A stretch of 64,000 nucleotides of DNA from Mrakia gelida. Taxonomy: Eukaryota; Basidiomycota; Tremellomycetes; Cystofilobasidiales; Mrakiaceae. The stretch lies in contig BRON01000020.1 of NCBI GenBank assembly GCA_024345305.1, positions 434,001 to 498,000 on the forward strand, written 5' to 3'. Made by a program: the position numbers and the translations under genes. Of this stretch, positions 60,497-64,000 are shown piece by piece (the stretch's first letter is position 1; each line of letters begins with the position of its first letter). The notes under the pieces are model-generated. The model was not told the origin of the DNA. It made no database searches and saw only the letters and a list, made by a program, of their open reading frames with translations.

Positions 60497-62463
60497 ATGC
60501 TTCCTCTTCCCACCATCGACTTCCACGGCCAACAGGTCTCCGCCATCGGGTTCGGAGCGATGGGGATGAGCGAGTTCTATGGGAGCGATTTCAAGGAGGT
60601 TCCTGATGTTTTGAACAAGTTGATTGCGAGGTGAGCTTTCTCCTTCGACGATTCTGCCTTCGCTGCGTGTCTCGTTCCACTGATCCCTCTGTCGATGTCA
60701 ATCCCTGCAGTGGATGCGATTTTTGGGAGTGAGCCTTCTGATCTTCTCTTCTCGCGTTGTCGTCCTTTTGCTGGCTCCCTTGTCCGAGCTGACCACGCGT
60801 CGTTCTCCGTCCCTTCCCCTCCCCACTCGACGCATGCAGTACGAGCGACGTCTACGGCGACGAAGCGAACGAGAAACTTCTTGCTCCCTACCTCGCTGCC
60901 AACAGGTGAGTCTCCCTTCTCGTCTCAACCTTGGAAATCGGAGGAAGACGACGCGCGCGGACAAATCGACAAAAGCTCATGCATCTCCCTCCGCTCCTTC
61001 TCCCCTCCGCTCTTCAGATCCAAAATCTTCATCGCGACGAAGTTCGGACTCGCCAAAGACGGTTCTGGAGGCTACGGTGTTCGAGGAGATCGAGCCTACG
61101 TCAGAGAGGCCTGCGAGGCGAGCTTGAAGAGGTTGGGAGTTGAGTCGGTGCGTCGACGCGACGAGCTGCTTCCCTTTCTGCTCTTACTTCCTCGCTGTCG
61201 AGAGATTAACGAAGGAGTGAATTGTTTCTTTCAGAGTGATCTCTACTACCAACACCGAGTCGATCCTAAGGTTTCCATCGAGGAGACGATGATGGCGTTG
61301 AAGGAGCTTCAGGACGAGGGAAAGGTTCGTGCCTCGACGGACAGACTGTCTATCGTTTTCGATTCATCACCGTCTAACCTAAACTGAACCTTCCCTTTTT
61401 TCGTTTCTTTTGTCGCTCATGCTCCCAGATCAAGCACATCGGGTTCGTCTTCCACCTGGCCTTTCTTCCTTCGACGCGTCTCGTCGCTGATTTCAGTCCC
61501 CCCTTTCCTCCCTCCTCCAGCATCTCCGAGTGCTCTCTCGAGACTCTCAAAGAGGCTTCTAAGATCGTCAAAGTTGCTGCTCTCCAAATCGAGTACTCGA
61601 TCTTCACTCCCGACATCGAGACGAACGGAATCCTCGACGCGTGCCGAGGTCAGCCTTCGCATCTCCTTCTTGCTGCTCGTTTTCCCCTTTCTGACTACTC
61701 ACCCACTCCTCTCCTCAACAGAACTTGGAACCATCGTCGTTGCCTACTCTCCCGTCGGACGAGGCTTCCTCTCCACTACCTGGAAGTCTAGCGGCGAGAT
61801 CCCCGCCGACGACTGTGAGTTCACTCTGTCCTTTCGTCGCGTCTCTCTCGTCGCGTTTCGAGCCTTCTACTCTGCTTACCAAAACTGGTCTCTACCTCAT
61901 CTTGTCCTCTCTACTCTTCAGACCGAAAGACCATCCCTCGATGGCAAGGAGAAGCCTTCCAAGCCAACCTTCGATTCGTCGAGGAGATCAAGAAGGTTCG
62001 TCGCCGAGTCTCGTCTTCGCTCGGGATCTCTCCCTTCGCCTTCTGTCTCTCGTCTCTCGCTGACTTCGTTTCTTTCGACTTTCGGTCTCAGCTCGCCGAG
62101 AAGAAATCCTGCACCGCCAACCAACTCGCCCTCGCCTGGGTCATGAAACAGCCTGGCGTTCTTCCCATTCCTGGAACTAAACGAGTCAAGTGTTCGTCCC
62201 CGTCCCGTCTCTGCTTTCTTTTGTCCACCCTCGCTCTCTCGAGACTTGATCTACTTATAGAACGATGAAGCTGAACCGCGATGCTGACTCGCTTTTTCCT
62301 TCTTTTTTGAACTTCGTTTCTCGCAGACCTCGAAGAGAACCTCGCCGCCGCGTCCATCGTCCTCTCGGATCAAGACGAGAAGGAGATCAGAGATTTGATG
62401 GAGAAGGTCAAGATTGTCGGAGGGAGGTACGACGCTGGGATGACTGCTACTCTCGGCCATTGA
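60497..62463 (+). CDS. Aldo-keto reductase (pyridoxal-reductase/AKR8-like), paralog B
   Basis: Paralog of the gene at 42.4 kb with the same exon plan. It starts [20 protein letters not shown]; an 18-nt exon (60711-60728) supplies GCDFWD, joined to TSDVYGDEANEKLLAPYLAA, giving the FWDTSDVYG motif with catalytic Asp and Tyr. SKIFIATKFGLAKDGSGGYG carries the Lys and [20 protein letters not shown] the His. The 14-nt exon IKHIG (61429-61442) follows, then [80 protein letters not shown] and [13 protein letters not shown]. The end is [18 protein letters not shown] at 62463. Introns have diverged from copy A, so the duplication is older than the MYND conversion tract. This copy looks fully intact. 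Confidence 0.92.
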
Positions 62464-62982
62464 TCGACGTCGATAACGACCTCAGTGGTGGTCCAGTTTT
62501 TTCGCGTCGCGTCTCGTTGCTGTTGCGTTCAGTTTGTTGTTGTACGATCACGATCATGATGATTCCTTTGCGTTCAAGACTTTGCGGATCGAAGCTTGCT
62601 AGAGAGATCAGCTGCGAGATATCTAGATATGGACGTATGGATTGATAGGCGAAGGGCGGCGAAGCCAAGGTCTGCGAGGCGAAGAACGAACGCGCGAAGG
62701 AAGGTCAGTTCGACTGGAAGAAGGGAAAAGGGGTGGAGATGATGATCTGATGTACTCACTGGAAGCGAAATATATTGATTAGCGAGATGTCTGAGGTTCG
62801 AGCTGATGGGGAAAGAGAAGGAAGAAGGAGTCAGCGACGAGAGGGACGCTCGAGACTTGACGACGCGTTCGACTCCACCAGATCGACTCACTCTGAAGCT
62901 CAACTAGAGACGACGGACGACAAGACGAGGTAGATATGAGCAGACATCCATGACATCTCACAAAGAAGATGGCACTCACCCG
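62464..62982. other. Convergent 3' region
   Basis: About 520 bp between the stops of aldo-keto reductase B and the right-edge gene. On the minus strand, CGG-GTGAGTG lies just after the stop of the latter, followed by acceptor-like sites, suggesting a 3' UTR intron. Confidence 0.45.
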
Positions 62983-64000
62983 CTACTGCTCGTCTCTCAG
63001 CTCTACCAACAGCCTCGCAACTCCCCGCTTCGAACTCCAACTCCACCGTAAGATCTCCTCCTCCCCACCATGATCCATCAGCCAACCCTTAAACTTCCTC
63101 AGCCGATCCTCCCCGAATCCGTCGAGGACTGTAGGATCGACGGTCTTCCACCTGTTCCTCGACGCGACAAGAGCCGCCTCCCCGTCCTCCTCCCTTAGCG
63201 CGCCTTGAGGGTACCGAGTGATCCAAAGGCAGGTCGCTACGTCCGACTGAAATCCTTCAGGAGCGAAGACGAGGTCCGAGTTGGGATCGGGACCCAGATC
63301 CTCGAAGGAGACGAAATCGATCTTCTCGGGGAGGAAGAGGACTTTGGGAGAGAGTCGGGTAGGGAGGGTGGAGTGGTAGAAGTCGGAGGTGAGGACTTCG
63401 AGGATCTCGGCGAAGTGTTCGAAGAGGGTGTACTTGGTCCTGTCGAGTCCTTCTTCCGAGGCGAGGAAGCTGGCGAGAGTTGGGAACTCGCGATGCATTC
63501 GACTGATCTTCTTCGTCCTCTTCTTCTTCGACCCCTTCTTCCTCCTTGGTGCCTCCTCCTCGTCGTCATCAGAGCTCTCATCCTGCGACTCGTCCCACTC
63601 GTAGAAGTTCGTCGAGTCTCCCGTCGCCTCCGCCAACATGGCAGGATCCTCTCCGTCGGCGAGGAGATCGATGAGCGCGTCTTGATCTGGACCAGTGTGA
63701 GGGTCGGAAGTGCCGAAGGGGATTGGGAGGTAGCGGAGGAAATTGATCCTCTTGGAGTTGGGGATGGCGAGGGGAACGAAGTAGGAGGGTTGGCCGAGTT
63801 TGTAGTGGGCATTGAGGGGAGGAGGGAACTCGAGAGGGACGACGAGCTCCTGGACCCAACCCCATCGCGTTTCTCCCTCCTCTCCTACGACCAAGATTCC
63901 AGTCAAGGGATCGAAGAACGTCTGCCAGTCCTCCTTGCGATGGATGATGACGACCTCGAAGAAGTAAGGGAGGGCGAGGAGACGAACGGCTTTGGAGACG
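62983..64000 (-). CDS. Unrecognised protein, 5' part beyond window edge
   Basis: An uninterrupted minus-strand frame from the right edge to a TAG at 62983, about 338 codons in the window. It reads AVRLLALPYFFEVVIIHRKE, then WGWVQELVVPLEFPPPLNAH, GQPSYFVPLAIPNSKRINFL with RYLPIPFG, an acidic then Lys-rich linker (SQDESSDDDEEEAPRRKKGS), FPTLASFLASEEGLDRTKYT with LFEHFAEILEVLTSDFYHST, and a C-terminus with KFKGWLMDHGGEEEILRWSW. I do not recognise a domain. The globular parts on both sides of the charged linker look folded, and there is no membrane helix or signal in the visible part. Absence of introns over 1 kb is unusual for this window. Confidence 0.65.
   Translation of the reverse strand, partial: VSKAVRLLALPYFFEVVIIHRKEDWQTFFDPLTGILVVGEEGETRWGWVQELVVPLEFPPPLNAHYKLGQPSYFVPLAIPNSKRINFLRYLPIPFGTSDPHTGPDQDALIDLLADGEDPAMLAEATGDSTNFYEWDESQDESSDDDEEEAPRRKKGSKKKRTKKISRMHREFPTLASFLASEEGLDRTKYTLFEHFAEILEVLTSDFYHSTLPTRLSPKVLFLPEKIDFVSFEDLGPDPNSDLVFAPEGFQSDVATCLWITRYPQGALREEDGEAALVASRNRWKTVDPTVLDGFGEDRLRKFKGWLMDHGGEEEILRWSWSSKRGVARLLVELRDEQ

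Overview
The window is nuclear DNA from a fungus, most likely a basidiomycete yeast of the Pucciniomycotina (Microbotryomycetes or Sporidiobolales type). This placement is inferred from GC-rich, C-ending codon use, many 60-150 nt GT-AG introns with CTGAC/CTAAC-like branch sites, and gene content (Rac GTPase, CFEM protein, Git3-like receptor, ankyrin-DHHC palmitoyltransferase). There is no CRISPR, IS element, operon or recognisable tRNA or rRNA. Gene boundaries below come from reading exons and splice sites by eye; most genes have 3-12 introns, so spans include introns.

Layout. 0-8 kb, minus strand: an edge-truncated M20 peptidase, an amino-acid permease and a small unrecognised gene. 9.4-12.6 kb: a four-finger C2H2 transcription factor. 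13.5-16.8 kb: MYND zinc-finger gene A, divergent from a GCIP/cyclin-D1-binding-like gene. 17-21 kb: a CFEM membrane protein divergent from a Ser/Thr-rich single-pass membrane protein. 21.8-28.5 kb: an extended Pmp3-family proteolipid and a large polyQ nuclear-type protein. 29.2-30.9 kb: RAC1. 31.5-33.1 kb: MYND gene B, divergent from a SUMO-like/SLD protein, which is followed by and partly overlaps a conserved fungal gene. 36.7-39.2 kb: a seven-helix receptor. 40.2-42.1 kb: mitochondrial seryl-tRNA synthetase. 42.4-44.3 kb: aldo-keto reductase A. 44.6-48.7 kb: Akr1-type palmitoyltransferase. 49-51 kb: a cytosine-deaminase-like amidohydrolase. 51.2-53.6 kb: a PAQR/Izh membrane protein. 54.7-57.7 kb: an Ecl1-like zinc protein. 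58.2-62.5 kb: a short-chain dehydrogenase followed by aldo-keto reductase B. The right edge cuts an unrecognised gene.

The most notable signals are structural. RAC1 needs a 2-nt micro-exon and a neighbouring conserved gene needs a 4-nt micro-exon to keep frame; the aldo-keto reductases carry 6-, 14- and 18-nt exons. The two MYND paralogs, 18 kb apart, share an 816-bp tract with no mismatch seen, introns included, while their 5' exons are clearly diverged. That pattern points to recent gene conversion. Their duplicated divergent promoters face unrelated partner genes.

Several products are signalling or surface proteins (Rac, a Git3-like receptor, PAQR, CFEM, palmitoyltransferase), but nothing shows that they form one pathway; the window looks like ordinary euchromatin with some local paralog pairs.
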